A stretch of 7,749 nucleotides of DNA. Origin: JACKOD01 sp041591635. Its GTDB lineage: Bacteria; Pseudomonadota; Gammaproteobacteria; Pseudomonadales; Oleiphilaceae. Shown here in pieces: positions 7,410-7,749 of this stretch. The first letter of the stretch is position 1; every line of letters starts with the position of its first letter. A model generated the notes under the pieces. It saw only the letters and a program-made list of their open reading frames with translations, was not told the origin of the DNA and ran no database searches. The stretch spans positions 1-7,749 of the forward strand of contig JBFHRO010000154.1 in the NCBI GenBank assembly GCA_041591635.1, written 5' to 3'. Position numbers and translations under genes: made by a program.

Positions 7410-7437
7410 ATTATAAGAAAGGTGTCTGAACACTAAA
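7410..7437 (-). promoter_or_regulatory. Candidate sigma-70 promoter of the galU-led operon
   Basis: The minus strand has a perfect TATAAT at 7415-7410. With a 16-base spacer the -35 would be TTTAGT (7437-7432), a poor match to TTGACA, so an activator or a different spacing may be needed. The predicted transcript start is near 7403, giving a leader of roughly 65 bases before the galU ATG. This is the only consensus -10 seen between mvaT and galU. Confidence 0.45.
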
Positions 7438-7462
7438 AGTCTAAAACCACGCCACGAACATT

Positions 7463-7494
7463 GGCAGCGTCAAGCCTGCCTGCAACTGGCAGAC
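7463..7494. repeat. Overlapping inverted repeats after mvaT (possible terminator or attenuator-like hairpins)
   Basis: CTGCC (7476-7480) can pair either with GGCAG at 7488-7492 or with GGCAG at 7463-7467. On the minus-strand transcript the first option makes a stem of up to 7 pairs, including one G-U, with a 7-base loop about 33 bases after the mvaT stop. No U-run follows, so it is not a classical Rho-independent terminator. The two stems are mutually exclusive. Confidence 0.3.
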
Positions 7495-7526
7495 CCGCTC
7501 GCCGGAAGACATTCGTATATGACGGA

Positions 7527-7749
7527 TCAACTTTGAATCCAGGAGTTGACCGCTTCTTTGCCGTACTGTTGGCGCCAGGCATTCAATACTTTATGGTTCC
7601 CTCCCTTTGTTTCCACCTGTTCACCCGTATGAGGGTTAACATACAACTTGAGAGAGCGTTGAATATTGCGCTTACCAGCATCGCGTTCTGCGGAAGAAGC
7701 AGGAACCACCCCGAGCAACACGGCAACATCCTGGGAGGACTGCCCATAC
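7527..7749 (-). CDS. MvaT-family (H-NS-like) xenogeneic silencer, C-terminal part (5' end beyond window)
   Basis: The last 73 residues of an MvaT-type nucleoid protein are visible, and the frame is open to the right edge. A GTG at 7721 is merely an internal Val codon, because the residues before it (YGQSSQDVA) also fit the family pattern YxxSxxDV at the end of the oligomerisation domain. The C-terminal DNA-binding domain is clear: Lys/Arg-rich linker, LYVNPHTGEQVETKGGNHK, then LNAWRQQYGKEAVNSW. The GGN loop is the part that enters the minor groove of AT-rich DNA in MvaT (AT-pincer mode). Family members repress horizontally acquired and surface-structure genes and form filaments through the missing N-terminal coiled coil. 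The gene ends 190 bases before galU on the same strand and probably has its own promoter. Whether it is the main MvaT or a second copy such as MvaU cannot be decided. Confidence 0.9.
   Translation of the reverse strand, partial: YGQSSQDVAVLLGVVPASSAERDAGKRNIQRSLKLYVNPHTGEQVETKGGNHKVLNAWRQQYGKEAVNSWIQS

Noticed and set aside
7468..7473. TTGACG on the minus strand as a -35 box for galU
   Set aside because: At 17 to 19 bases downstream there is no acceptable -10 hexamer, whereas a perfect TATAAT lies much further on.
1..7749. CRISPR arrays, tRNA or rRNA genes, insertion sequences
   Set aside because: No regularly spaced repeats, no RNA-gene-like segments and no transposase or terminal repeats were seen; coding genes fill nearly all of the window.

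Overview
The window is a compact, one-directional stretch of bacterial chromosome. Every gene I can support lies on the minus strand, so transcription runs from the right edge to the left edge. The content points to a gammaproteobacterium: the rightmost gene encodes an MvaT-type (Pseudomonas-lineage H-NS-like) DNA-binding protein, and GalU and Pgi are of the classical proteobacterial type. MvaT points to Pseudomonas or a neighbouring marine lineage such as Cellvibrionaceae or Oceanospirillales. I cannot name a genus from sequence alone.

Layout in the direction of transcription: (1) the 3' end of an mvaT-like gene, cut by the window edge; (2) a 190-base intergenic region with a consensus -10 box, a perfect 10-base palindrome and overlapping inverted repeats; (3) galU; (4) pgi; (5) a gene of the UDP-glucose/GDP-mannose dehydrogenase family whose active-site and NAD-binding motifs are almost all replaced; (6) a wbpM/capD-type membrane-anchored UDP-GlcNAc 4,6-dehydratase; (7) a wbpV-like NAD-dependent epimerase/reductase; (8) the 5' part of a wbpL/wecA-type undecaprenyl-phosphate sugar-1-phosphate transferase, cut by the left edge. 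Gaps from galU onward are about 35, 34, 4, -8 and 32 bases, which suggests one operon led by galU.

The genes make sense as a nucleotide-sugar and lipid-linked glycan initiation module. Pgi connects fructose-6-P and glucose-6-P, and GalU makes UDP-glucose. The WbpM-like enzyme makes a 4-keto-6-deoxy derivative of UDP-GlcNAc, and the WbpV-like enzyme probably reduces it to UDP-QuiNAc or UDP-FucNAc. The WbpL-like membrane protein probably loads a HexNAc-1-phosphate onto undecaprenyl phosphate to start an O-antigen or exopolysaccharide unit.

The most interesting item is gene 5. It is full length and keeps the family's central and C-terminal domain signatures, but it lacks the Rossmann glycines, the catalytic Cys, Lys, Asn, Thr and Glu, and the DDxR motif. 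It looks like a conserved-fold pseudoenzyme kept inside the operon. A second point is an A8 tract at the 3' end of the wbpM-like gene, placed so that loss of one A would fuse it in frame to the wbpV-like gene.
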